A stretch of DNA of 64,000 nucleotides from Hyphomonas adhaerens MHS-3 (lineage in GTDB: Bacteria > Pseudomonadota > Alphaproteobacteria > Caulobacterales > Hyphomonadaceae), in the NCBI RefSeq assembly GCF_000685235.1, contig NZ_ARYH01000001.1:1426001-1490000 (forward strand), given 5' to 3'. Positions 40,393 through 48,281 of the stretch are shown piece after piece. The notes beneath the pieces were generated by a model. The model was not told where the DNA came from. It ran no database searches and saw only the letters and a list, made by a program, of their open reading frames with translations. How positions within the stretch are numbered: position 1 is the stretch's first letter; every line of letters begins with the position of its first letter. The position numbers and the translations under genes were made by a program.

Positions 40393-41715
40393 CTAGTCTT
40401 CCGCGGGCGGCGGCGACTCCACCCGGCCCATGAACATCACGGTTCCGGTCGGCTTGTGACGCAGCGCGATCAGGAAGGGATGATCGGCGCGGAACTCGAC
40501 CGGCTCCTCATCCGGAATGAAGATCGCGGTCCGCTCCATCATGATCGCGGTGGCCGCAGCGGCTTCGGTGCCTTTCTCGTCGATGTCGAGGAAGGTCTTC
40601 TGCAGCACTTTGCTGATCACGAGGTCACCGGGGCCGGCGCCTTCGATCAGGCCGGAGAAGTCTGCTGCGCTTGTGAAGGCATCGCCGAGGCCGAGCGCGA
40701 TCAGCGGATCATTCAATTCGTAACTGGCTTCGATCCGCACCTTCGGCAGGACGACATGCACGCGGCGCTCAGAGGCGCTGTCCATGTCGGTGAGGAGCGT
40801 CGTGAAGCTCTCCGCAGTCATGGCGGCGGCGACATCCGTCAGGCCGTCCTGCGCGTCCGGGAGGATCACGGTGAGGGCATAGTCATCCCCGGCATAGTCG
40901 AGGTCCAGCGCGGCATAGCCATCGCGGGACAGGTAGCGGGCCTTCTTCAGCGTCTGGCTCATCAGCTTCGCCGTGATCTCGCCGGACGGCGCGAAGAACG
41001 TGCCGTCCTGTGTCGCCTCGGCCTTGAACGGGCTTTGCCAGTCGGCCTTGAACCAGACGGCATTGGTCAGGATCAGTTCGGTCAGCCCCGGCCGGATGGC
41101 GCCCGGCGGGATCAGGTCGTGGATCTTGTCGTTGGTGTGGTCTTCGACCCAGCTGTTGATGAGCTTTGCGGCAGCGGCCGGTTGGGTGAAGTCCACCAGC
41201 GCGACCTTGGCTTTCATGATGCCTTCAACGGCGTCGCGGTAGGGGGCCTGAAAGGTTGATCCTTCGCGCAGCCAGGCGGCATTGGCGACGGTCAGTTTGG
41301 TCGTCTCCGTGTCCGCCGTGACCGCAGTGTTCAGCGTGTGCTGAGTCACGGCAAAACCGTCCGCCGGGACGCCATCAAAGCCGAACACACCGGCCATCTG
41401 CGTTGCGGTGTCCCCCGCTGCGCCGGGATAGAGCAGGGCGAACGCCTCGCTGATCGACGCAGGCGAGACAAAGATGTTGCCGGGCTTGCTCTCAAGCGTC
41501 TCGTAGAGCGACCAGGCGAAAAGATTGTTGCCCTGAGAGAGCGGTGCGGTGGCTTCCAGCGTGGGTGTGGCGACGGGCATGGGCGACGGCTCCTCAACGG
41601 GCGTGGTGCCGGCATCCGGCGCAGCAGGGGCTTCCGGTTCCGGCGCGGCAGCGGGCTGCTGGCAGGCGCCAAGGATGGCAAAGGCGGTGAGCGCGGGAAC
41701 AATCGAACGGCGCAT
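40393..41715 (-). CDS. Serpin-family lipoprotein
   Basis: A 440-residue bacterial serpin with a lipoprotein signal (lipobox ILGAC, Cys18), a ~40-residue Pro/Ala/Glu linker, then the whole serpin fold (NIFVSPASISEAFALLYPGA, TNAVWFKADWQSPF, VHVVLPKVRIEASYELND, FRADHPFLIALRHKPTGTVMFMGRV). The reactive-loop hinge (379-391, EKGTEAAAATAI) keeps the small residues needed for insertion, so inhibition is expected. P1 cannot be assigned firmly: counting from the hinge gives Thr, with Arg one residue before. The target protease is unknown. Confidence 0.93.
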   Translation of the reverse strand: MRRSIVPALTAFAILGACQQPAAAPEPEAPAAPDAGTTPVEEPSPMPVATPTLEATAPLSQGNNLFAWSLYETLESKPGNIFVSPASISEAFALLYPGAAGDTATQMAGVFGFDGVPADGFAVTQHTLNTAVTADTETTKLTVANAAWLREGSTFQAPYRDAVEGIMKAKVALVDFTQPAAAAKLINSWVEDHTNDKIHDLIPPGAIRPGLTELILTNAVWFKADWQSPFKAEATQDGTFFAPSGEITAKLMSQTLKKARYLSRDGYAALDLDYAGDDYALTVILPDAQDGLTDVAAAMTAESFTTLLTDMDSASERRVHVVLPKVRIEASYELNDPLIALGLGDAFTSAADFSGLIEGAGPGDLVISKVLQKTFLDIDEKGTEAAAATAIMMERTAIFIPDEEPVEFRADHPFLIALRHKPTGTVMFMGRVESPPPAED

Positions 41716-41771
41716 GGGAATCCTCCATAGGGTCTTTTGCGGACCCTATCACCCTTGCAGGGAATCCATGA

Positions 41772-44700
41772 CTATTCTGCGGCGATCAGCGTGGTTTTTG
41801 TTGTGGGCAGCTTGCCTTCCGGCCAGCCTTTCCAGAGCTCTGCTTCCTTCACCTTTGCGGCTTGCAGCGCGTCGTCCTTCACATGGCCGAAGCCGCGGAT
41901 GTCGTCCGGCACGCGGGCGATGGCAATGGCCAGTTCGAGGTTCTTCTCGGTCAGCTCAGACGTGATGCGCTCCAGCCCGGCAAGATAATCGTCGCGCAGC
42001 TTGCGCTCGTGCTGGCGTTCCTCGGTGTAGCCAAACAGATCGAGCTTCGTTCCGCGCAGGCCCTTGAACTTCGCGAGCAGTTTGAACCCGAGCAGCATCC
42101 ATGGGCCGAAATGCTTCTTCTCCAGGTGGCCGTGGGCATCTTTCTTCGCGATCATTGGCGCGGCGAGCCAGAAGCGCAGCTTGCCGCCCTTGAACTGGCT
42201 GGCGAGCTGCTTGGCGAATTTCCCGTCCGTGTAGAGACGGGCGACTTCATACTCGTCCTTGTAAGCCATCACCTTGTAGGCATAGAACGCCGCCGCCCGG
42301 GTCAGCTTCCCGTCCGTGCTGATGGGCTTCTCCGCGGCGCGGACCTTTGCGACGATGTCGCGGTAGCGATCTGCATAGGCGGCGTTCTGGTAGCCGGTCA
42401 GGCGCGCAGCGCGGTCTTCGATCAGTTCCTCAAGCGTCTGCTCCGGCACATCGCCGCGCGGGTCTTGCTGGCGGATCAGGCGGTCAGGGTCGGCTGCGGC
42501 GATCCGGCCGATATTGAAGGCGGCCATGTTGTCGTCCACCTTGGTGCCATTCAGGCGGATGGCGCGATAGAGCGCGCGGAGGGACACCGGCAGGCGGCCT
42601 CTCTGCCAGGCAAAGCCTGCCATGATCATGTTTGTGTAGATCGCGTCGTGCAGATACCCCATGGCAAGGGCCTCGGCATCGAACGTGTCGAACTCCGTCG
42701 CCTGACGCTTCACGCGGGCGGAGAGGAGATCGCTCTCGAACCGCTTGGACCGGTTGCGGATGAACTCGCTGGTCGGCGTGACGTCGCTGTTGGCATAGGC
42801 CGCGGTGCGGTCTGCATCCATCAGGTTCAGCGCATCGCCGCCAGCAGCGACGACCAGGTCGCAGGCAATGACGACATCTGCGCTGGCAGGCGGCACGCGG
42901 CCGGTGGAGATCTGGTCCGGTTCACGGGCAAAGCGGATGTGCGACAGGACCGGGCCGCCCTTCTGGGCAAGGCCGGTCATGTCCAGGCTGGAGGCGGCAT
43001 GGCCGTCCACATGCGCGGCCATGGCCAGCACGGCGGCAACCGTCGTCACACCTGTCCCGCCGACGCCGGTGAACAGTACGTTGTAGGGCTGGGCGAGGCT
43101 CGGCGTTTCAGGCAGCGGCAGGCCGTCGGCGCTGAAGGCCGGGCGTTCCTGGTCTTCCCAGGCCGCTTCGCCATCGGTGATGGTCACGAAGCTGGGGCAG
43201 AAGCCCTTCAGGCAGGAAAGGTCGGTGTTGCAGGTGGACTGATTGATCCGGCGCTTGCGGCCAAGATCGGTCTCGACGGGCTCCACCGACAGACAATTCG
43301 ATTTCACCGAACAGTCGCCGCAGCCTTCGCAGACTTCGGTGTTGATGATGACGCGCGTCCGGTCCGGTGCGCGCAGGCCGCGCTTGGAGCGGCGGCGTTT
43401 CTCGGTGGCGCAGATCTGGTCATAGATGATGACGGACACGCCTGGTGTGTCGCGAAGCGCCAGCTGGACGTCTTCCATATCGTCGCGGTCATAGATCTTC
43501 ACGCCGCCGGGCAGGCCTTTGACGTTTGCGTAGCGGGTCGTGTCCTCGGTGACGATCACAATGGTGCGCACGCCTTCGGCGCGGACCTGCTGAGCGATCT
43601 GAGCGGGTGTCTGGCCGGACTCCACATGCTGGCCGCCGGTCATGGCGACGGCGTCATTGTAGAGGATCTTGTAGGTCATGGTGGCGCCGGACGTGACGGC
43701 GGCGCGGATGGCAAGGCTGCCCGAGTGGGAATAGGTGCCGTCGCCCAGATTGACGAAGACGTGCGGCTCGTCAGTCGCCCAGTGCTGGCCGATCCACGGG
43801 ATCCCTTCGCCACCCATCTGGCTGGTCATGTCGGTGTGACGGTCCGGCATGAAGTTCGCCATATAATGACAACCGATACCAGCCAGCGCGCGCGAACCTT
43901 CCGGCACAACCGTGGAGGTATTATGCGGGCAGCCCGAGCAGAAATGCGGTGTGCGGACGGTCGGCGTTGCGTTGGACCGTGCCGCTTCACCGGCGCGCCC
44001 GACGCGGTCGAAATAGGCCGTGGCGCGCGATGTGTCCCAGCCTTCCGGGATCGTCTGCATCAAGGCCGCCGCCATTTCCGGGATCGTGATGGAGGCAATG
44101 TCTGACAGGAGGCGATTGCCGTCCCGGTCATGCTTGCCCTCGATGTAGGGGCGCTGGCTGTCGGGCAGGCGATAGAGAACGGAGCGGAGCTGCTCCTCGA
44201 TCAGCGGGCGCTTGTGCTCGATGACCAGCACGCGTTCCAGCCCTGTACAGAAGTCTCGGATGGCCTGCGGTTCCAGTGGCCAGGGCATCGCGACCTTGAA
44301 GATGGCGAGCCCGAGCCGGCCAGCTTCCTGTGGATCGATGCCGAGCGCGGCGAGCGCCTCGAACACGTCGCGGGCGGCCTGGCCGGTCACGACGATGCCG
44401 ATGCGCGGCTTGGGCGAGGGCAGGATCACATGGTCCAGCTGGTTGGCGCGGACATAGGCTTGCGCGGCAGGCAGTTTCACCTGGCGCAGGCGCTGTTCTT
44501 TCAGCAATGGCGCGTCGCCCCGGCGCATGTGCACGCCTTCTTCAGGCAGGGCGAAATCCGGCTGGACGATATTGAAGCGATCAAGGCCGACATTGACCAC
44601 GGAGCCGGAATCCATCGTATCGGCCAGTGCGACCATGCCGGTCCAGGCGCCTGAGAAGCGGCTCATCTCCCAGGCATGGATGCCGTAGTCGAGCACGTCC

Positions 44701-45230
44701 TGGATAGATGCCGGGTTCAGGACCGGGATCTCGGCATCCATCATCGCGAATTCGGATTGGGAGGGGAGGGTCGAGGATTTGCAATTGTGGTCGTCACCGA
44801 CAATGGCGAGCACGCCGCCAAGGGCGGACGAGCCAGCGGCATTGGCATGCTTGAACACATCCCCTGTGCGGTCGACACCCGGTGCCTTGCCATACCAGAT
44901 ACCGAACAGGCCATCATATTTCGCGCCCGGGAACAGGCCGAGCTGCTGGCTGCCCCAGACGGCGGTGGCGCCGAGGTCTTCGTTGAGACCTTCCCAGAAT
45001 TTGATGTCGTGCGCGTCCAGCCATTTCTGCGCGGCACGCAGCTGCTGGTCGTAGCCGCCAAGGGGCGATCCGCGATATCCGGAAATAAATCCGGCCGTGT
45101 TCACGTTATTGCGCAGATCAAGGCGTTTTCGATCAAGAGGCAGGCGGACCAGTGCCTGAATACCGGTCATATACGCCTTGCCCTCGACAAGATCGTATTT
45201 GTCGTTCAGCGTAACTTCACGATGATGCAT
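41772..45230 (-). CDS. Indolepyruvate ferredoxin oxidoreductase, fused alpha-beta
   Basis: A 1152-residue fusion of the IorA- and IorB-type subunits that oxidatively decarboxylate aryl- or branched-chain 2-oxo acids to acyl-CoA with ferredoxin as acceptor. The N-terminal part holds the pyruvate-domain (GFISGYRGSPLGG), the middle the TPP region (VNLGDGTYSHSGSLAIRAA), and cysteine clusters CSGCPHN, CEGCGDC and CLKGFCP for Fe-S centres; the gamma-like domain (GVGGTGVTTVAAVLA) follows. An Lrp-type gene is divergent, suggesting regulation by amino acids. Confidence 0.95.
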   Translation of the reverse strand: MHHREVTLNDKYDLVEGKAYMTGIQALVRLPLDRKRLDLRNNVNTAGFISGYRGSPLGGYDQQLRAAQKWLDAHDIKFWEGLNEDLGATAVWGSQQLGLFPGAKYDGLFGIWYGKAPGVDRTGDVFKHANAAGSSALGGVLAIVGDDHNCKSSTLPSQSEFAMMDAEIPVLNPASIQDVLDYGIHAWEMSRFSGAWTGMVALADTMDSGSVVNVGLDRFNIVQPDFALPEEGVHMRRGDAPLLKEQRLRQVKLPAAQAYVRANQLDHVILPSPKPRIGIVVTGQAARDVFEALAALGIDPQEAGRLGLAIFKVAMPWPLEPQAIRDFCTGLERVLVIEHKRPLIEEQLRSVLYRLPDSQRPYIEGKHDRDGNRLLSDIASITIPEMAAALMQTIPEGWDTSRATAYFDRVGRAGEAARSNATPTVRTPHFCSGCPHNTSTVVPEGSRALAGIGCHYMANFMPDRHTDMTSQMGGEGIPWIGQHWATDEPHVFVNLGDGTYSHSGSLAIRAAVTSGATMTYKILYNDAVAMTGGQHVESGQTPAQIAQQVRAEGVRTIVIVTEDTTRYANVKGLPGGVKIYDRDDMEDVQLALRDTPGVSVIIYDQICATEKRRRSKRGLRAPDRTRVIINTEVCEGCGDCSVKSNCLSVEPVETDLGRKRRINQSTCNTDLSCLKGFCPSFVTITDGEAAWEDQERPAFSADGLPLPETPSLAQPYNVLFTGVGGTGVTTVAAVLAMAAHVDGHAASSLDMTGLAQKGGPVLSHIRFAREPDQISTGRVPPASADVVIACDLVVAAGGDALNLMDADRTAAYANSDVTPTSEFIRNRSKRFESDLLSARVKRQATEFDTFDAEALAMGYLHDAIYTNMIMAGFAWQRGRLPVSLRALYRAIRLNGTKVDDNMAAFNIGRIAAADPDRLIRQQDPRGDVPEQTLEELIEDRAARLTGYQNAAYADRYRDIVAKVRAAEKPISTDGKLTRAAAFYAYKVMAYKDEYEVARLYTDGKFAKQLASQFKGGKLRFWLAAPMIAKKDAHGHLEKKHFGPWMLLGFKLLAKFKGLRGTKLDLFGYTEERQHERKLRDDYLAGLERITSELTEKNLELAIAIARVPDDIRGFGHVKDDALQAAKVKEAELWKGWPEGKLPTTKTTLIAAE

Positions 45231-45302
45231 GGGTAATCTGTCCGCTCCAAGGAACAGGAAGATTATTCGACAAATTTCACGAAAAAGCTTGCCTTTCTTG
45301 CG

Positions 45303-45320
45303 CCAATTTTGCTATATTGG
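45303..45320. promoter_or_regulatory. Inverted repeat in the ior-lrp divergent promoter
   Basis: CCAATTTTGCTATATTGG has 5-base arms CCAAT/ATTGG and includes TATATT, a -10-like hexamer for the lrp gene. It lies 38 bases before the lrp start and 73 before ior. Probable Lrp site. Confidence 0.5.
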
Positions 45321-45357
45321 GGCAAAACATGCCCCTATTTGCAAGGAATTTAGTAAT

Positions 45358-45843
45358 TTGGCCCAAGAAATAGACTCAGTTGATGCCAAGATTCTTGACA
45401 TCATACAGCGGGACGCCGGGCTCTCCGTTGCGGAAATCGCGGATCGCGTGGGACTTTCTTCCTCTCCGTGCTGGCGTCGGATCAAGCGCATGGAAGAAGC
45501 CGGGTTCATCCGGGGGCGGGTGACGATTCTCGACAATTTTGCACTCGGACTGAATTTCGAAGTGATCGCCAGCGTGAAGCTCGCCCTGCCGAACCGGGAG
45601 AATTTGCAGGCGTTCGAGGATATGGTTCTGGCCTGGCCTGAAGTGACGGAAGTCATGACGGTGACCGGGCAGGTGGACTACATGATCCACGTCGTGACCA
45701 CCGACATGCATGCCTATGACAATTTCCTGCGTGACAAGCTGCTCGGCTCCGCGCTCGTTTCCGATGTGCAGTCCCGTATCGTGATCCGCGTGGCAAAACG
45801 CACGACGGCCTTGCCGCTCGATCTGGTCGAGAACGTCAAATAG
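45358..45843 (+). CDS. Lrp/AsnC-family regulator
   Basis: A 161-residue feast/famine regulator: winged helix DAKILDIIQRDAGLSVAEIA then VGLSSSPCWRRIKRMEEAGF, and a C-terminal ligand domain with VMTVTGQVDYMIHVV. The start is taken as TTG at 45358, with AAGGAA 9 bases upstream; an open frame reaches 45229 but runs through the promoter. Homologues regulate adjacent branched-chain or aromatic 2-oxo acid genes, here iorAB. Confidence 0.92.
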   Translation: MAQEIDSVDAKILDIIQRDAGLSVAEIADRVGLSSSPCWRRIKRMEEAGFIRGRVTILDNFALGLNFEVIASVKLALPNRENLQAFEDMVLAWPEVTEVMTVTGQVDYMIHVVTTDMHAYDNFLRDKLLGSALVSDVQSRIVIRVAKRTTALPLDLVENVK

Positions 45844-45846
45844 GCC

Positions 45847-46305
45847 TTAATCCAGGTCGAGATGCAGGAACTGATTGAACTCGCTGCCGACATAGTCGGC
45901 AAAGGCGTCTCCGCTTTTAAATCCATGCTTGCGATAGAGGGCGAGGGCCGGATCGAAGGCTTCGCCTGAACCGGTTTCCAGGCTGACCCGCCGGTAGCCG
46001 CGCTGGCGTGCCAGGTCCAGAAGCGCCTCCAGCATGGCAGTCGCCGCGCCGCGGCGCAAACTATCCTTCTGTGTACGCATTGATTTCAGCTCGCCATGGT
46101 CGGCGGCCAGCTCTTTCATCGCCCCAATGGCCAGCAGGGTGTCACCGTCCCAGACCGACAGGAAGGTCACATCCGGCCGCTGCAGGCCGCTGTGATCCAG
46201 CGCGAAGCTGTGTCCGGGCGGCGATGTTTCGGCCATGCCCTGCAGGTGCTGGCGCAAGAGTTCCCGGACCTGCGGGTCGTCGAAATCACCGGGCTGGATA
46301 ATCAT
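45847..46305 (-). CDS. GNAT-family N-acetyltransferase
   Basis: A 152-residue acetyltransferase (SMRTQKDSLRRGAATAMLEA is the acetyl-CoA-binding loop, LYRKHGFKSGDAFADY the C-terminal signature). Start at 46305 chosen by GGAG upstream; the frame is open to 46428 but covers a terminator. Substrate unknown. Confidence 0.88.
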   Translation of the reverse strand: MIIQPGDFDDPQVRELLRQHLQGMAETSPPGHSFALDHSGLQRPDVTFLSVWDGDTLLAIGAMKELAADHGELKSMRTQKDSLRRGAATAMLEALLDLARQRGYRRVSLETGSGEAFDPALALYRKHGFKSGDAFADYVGSEFNQFLHLDLD

Positions 46306-46314
46306 TGAGGCTCC

Positions 46315-46350
46315 GAAAACAAACGAGCCCGGGAAATGTTCCCGGGCTCG
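46315..46350 (-). terminator. Intrinsic terminator of the thiolase gene
   Basis: Perfect 12-base arms CGAGCCCGGGAA/TTCCCGGGCTCG around three bases, followed on the minus strand by TTTGTTTTC. It lies 37 bases after the thiolase stop. Confidence 0.85.
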
Positions 46351-46387
46351 CAAAACTAGATCATGTGTCGCCGTCAGGCGAGAGGCA

Positions 46388-47569
46388 TCAGGCGCGCTCG
46401 AGGCACATGGCGATGCCTTCACCGCCACCGATGCAGAGCGACGCCACGCCTTTCTTGGCGCCGCGGTCTTCCATGGCGGCCAGCAGCGTGACGATCACGC
46501 GGGCGCCGGAGGCGCCGATCGGGTGACCCATGGCGCACGCGCCGCCATTCACGTTCAGCTTGTCATGGCTGATGCCGAGTTCCTTCATGGCGATCATCGG
46601 AACGACCGCGAAGGCTTCGTTGACTTCCCAGAGTTCGACTTCGTCAACACCCCAGCCAGCTTTGGCGAGGGCCTTCTGCATGGCGGGCACCGGCGCCGTG
46701 GTGAAGTATTCCGGCTCATGCGCGTGGCTGGAAGACGACACGATCGTGGCGATCGGTTTCAGGCCGCGCTTTTCAGCTTCCGACTTCTTCATCAGGACGA
46801 GAGCAGCCGCGCCATCGGAAATGGCCGATGCGTTGGCGGCGGTGACCGTGCCGTCCTTGGAGAAGGCCGGGCGCAGTTGCGGAATCTTGTCCGGCTTGGC
46901 TTCGCGCGGCAGCTGGTCAATATCGACCACGGTCTCGCCTTTGCGGGACTTGATGGTGACCGGCGCGATCTCGCGCTTGAACTTGCCGCTCGTCGTGGCG
47001 TCCTGCGCGCGCTTCAGCGTTTCGATGGCGTAGGCGTCCTGCTGCTCGCGGGTAAACTGGTATTCGCCGGCGATCTTGTCAGCGAAGAGACCCATCGGGC
47101 CTTTGGAATAGGCATCGGACAGGCCATCGAGGGCCATATGGTCTTCTGCCGCCATGGTGCCGTACTTGTGGCCCTTGCGGGCGTTGATCAGGTGAGGGGC
47201 GTTGGTCATGGATTCCATGCCGCCGGCGATGACGATTTCGGCGTCGCCGGAGAGGATGGCGTTGCGGCCCATGATGGTGGCCTGCATGCCGGAGCCGCAC
47301 ATCTTGTTGATGGTGACGGCTTCGAGGCCCTTGTCCTGACCGGCATTGAATCCAGCCTGGCGGGCAGGGGCCTGGCCCTGGCCGGCGGGCAGGCAGTTGC
47401 CCATGATGATCTCGTTGGCTTCGCCTGGCGCGAGGCCGGCTTCCTTGACGGCGGCGGCGACTGCAATGCCCCCCAGTTCATTGGCGCTGAGACCGGCGAG
47501 GTCTCCCAAAAGTCCACCCATCGGGGTGCGGGCCATGCCAACGATTACGACCGGATCCTGGTCAGCCAT
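46388..47569 (-). CDS. Acetyl-CoA acetyltransferase (thiolase)
   Basis: Biosynthetic-type thiolase of 393 residues. The nucleophile Cys lies in NKMCGSGMQA, the His in NVNGGACAMGHPIGASGAR and the second Cys in SLCIGGGEG; all catalytic residues are intact. It makes or splits acetoacetyl-CoA; adjacency to no other beta-oxidation gene leaves the role open. Own terminator. Confidence 0.94.
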   Translation of the reverse strand: MADQDPVVIVGMARTPMGGLLGDLAGLSANELGGIAVAAAVKEAGLAPGEANEIIMGNCLPAGQGQAPARQAGFNAGQDKGLEAVTINKMCGSGMQATIMGRNAILSGDAEIVIAGGMESMTNAPHLINARKGHKYGTMAAEDHMALDGLSDAYSKGPMGLFADKIAGEYQFTREQQDAYAIETLKRAQDATTSGKFKREIAPVTIKSRKGETVVDIDQLPREAKPDKIPQLRPAFSKDGTVTAANASAISDGAAALVLMKKSEAEKRGLKPIATIVSSSSHAHEPEYFTTAPVPAMQKALAKAGWGVDEVELWEVNEAFAVVPMIAMKELGISHDKLNVNGGACAMGHPIGASGARVIVTLLAAMEDRGAKKGVASLCIGGGEGIAMCLERA

Positions 47570-47777
47570 GTGCGTCTCCTTGCTGCATCTGCGTGCTGTC
47601 TACTTCGGAAGGCACAAAGCGCCTGACAAGGGGGGACGTCAAGCCCAACAAAAGGTCAGAAGAGGTGCGGCAAACTGCGGCCAGGCCAAGGGAGTGCCGA
47701 AAAGCAACTCTGGAGGCTGGATAAATCGCCAATTCAGCGGGGCAGGTGAGAGCGCCGGGATTCACCGGAGTCCGGGA

Positions 47778-48134
47778 TCAGACTTCCAGGGCAAGTCCGG
47801 CTTCAGACCCGTGTTGCCAGACGACCCGGGCAGGCCCTTCAAGGCCAACCGCGCGGGCATAGAGGTAAACCATTGGCGGCAGGTTCTCATTGGTGGGGAA
47901 GCGCAACCGGGCGCCATTGGCTGAATAATCCAGCACGATGCCTTTGCGGCGGTAGCCGGAATCATAGGCGACCGCGGCCTCACGGTACACTTTGGCCCGT
48001 TCAGCGCGGGGCAAGTTCTGATGCGTCGCGCGGGAGGCAATAGGTGTGGCGGATTGCTGGAGCGTGCGTTGGATCCGTCCCAGATCGGGACTGTCGGGCT
48101 TTTTTGTCCCAAAGAGGCGCGGTTTCATGGCCAT
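47778..48134 (-). CDS. PilZ-domain protein
   Basis: A 118-residue protein whose residues ~45-115 look like a PilZ c-di-GMP domain: the RxxxR pattern is displaced/weak (RAERAKVYREA, YRRKGIVLDYSANGARLRF), with the (D/N)xSxxG motif present as DYSANGARLRF. Start uncertain (48134, 48128 or TTG 48155). c-di-GMP binding is probable but the first arginine pair needs checking. Confidence 0.72.
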   Translation of the reverse strand: MAMKPRLFGTKKPDSPDLGRIQRTLQQSATPIASRATHQNLPRAERAKVYREAAVAYDSGYRRKGIVLDYSANGARLRFPTNENLPPMVYLYARAVGLEGPARVVWQHGSEAGLALEV

Positions 48135-48227
48135 GGCGTAGTTTGTGCGCTCCAATCGCTAACGAACTCCACCCAAGTCGCAAAAGATGGACCCAATCCC
48201 TTAATATCCAGTTGAGTAAATAAGCAA

Positions 48228-48255
48228 GAGGCGGCGCTAACTGTAGCGCCGCCTC
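48228..48255 (-). terminator. Hairpin after the M13 peptidase gene
   Basis: Perfect 12-base arms GAGGCGGCGCTA/TAGCGCCGCCTC around four bases, followed on the minus strand by TTGCTTATTT. It lies 27 bases after the stop. Confidence 0.7.
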
Positions 48256-48281
48256 CAGATTACGCGGATTTCAATGCTGGG

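Noticed and set aside
41862-44105. 747-residue open frame antisense to the indolepyruvate oxidoreductase gene
   Set aside because: Shadow of a well-conserved gene; low complexity and no recognised motif.
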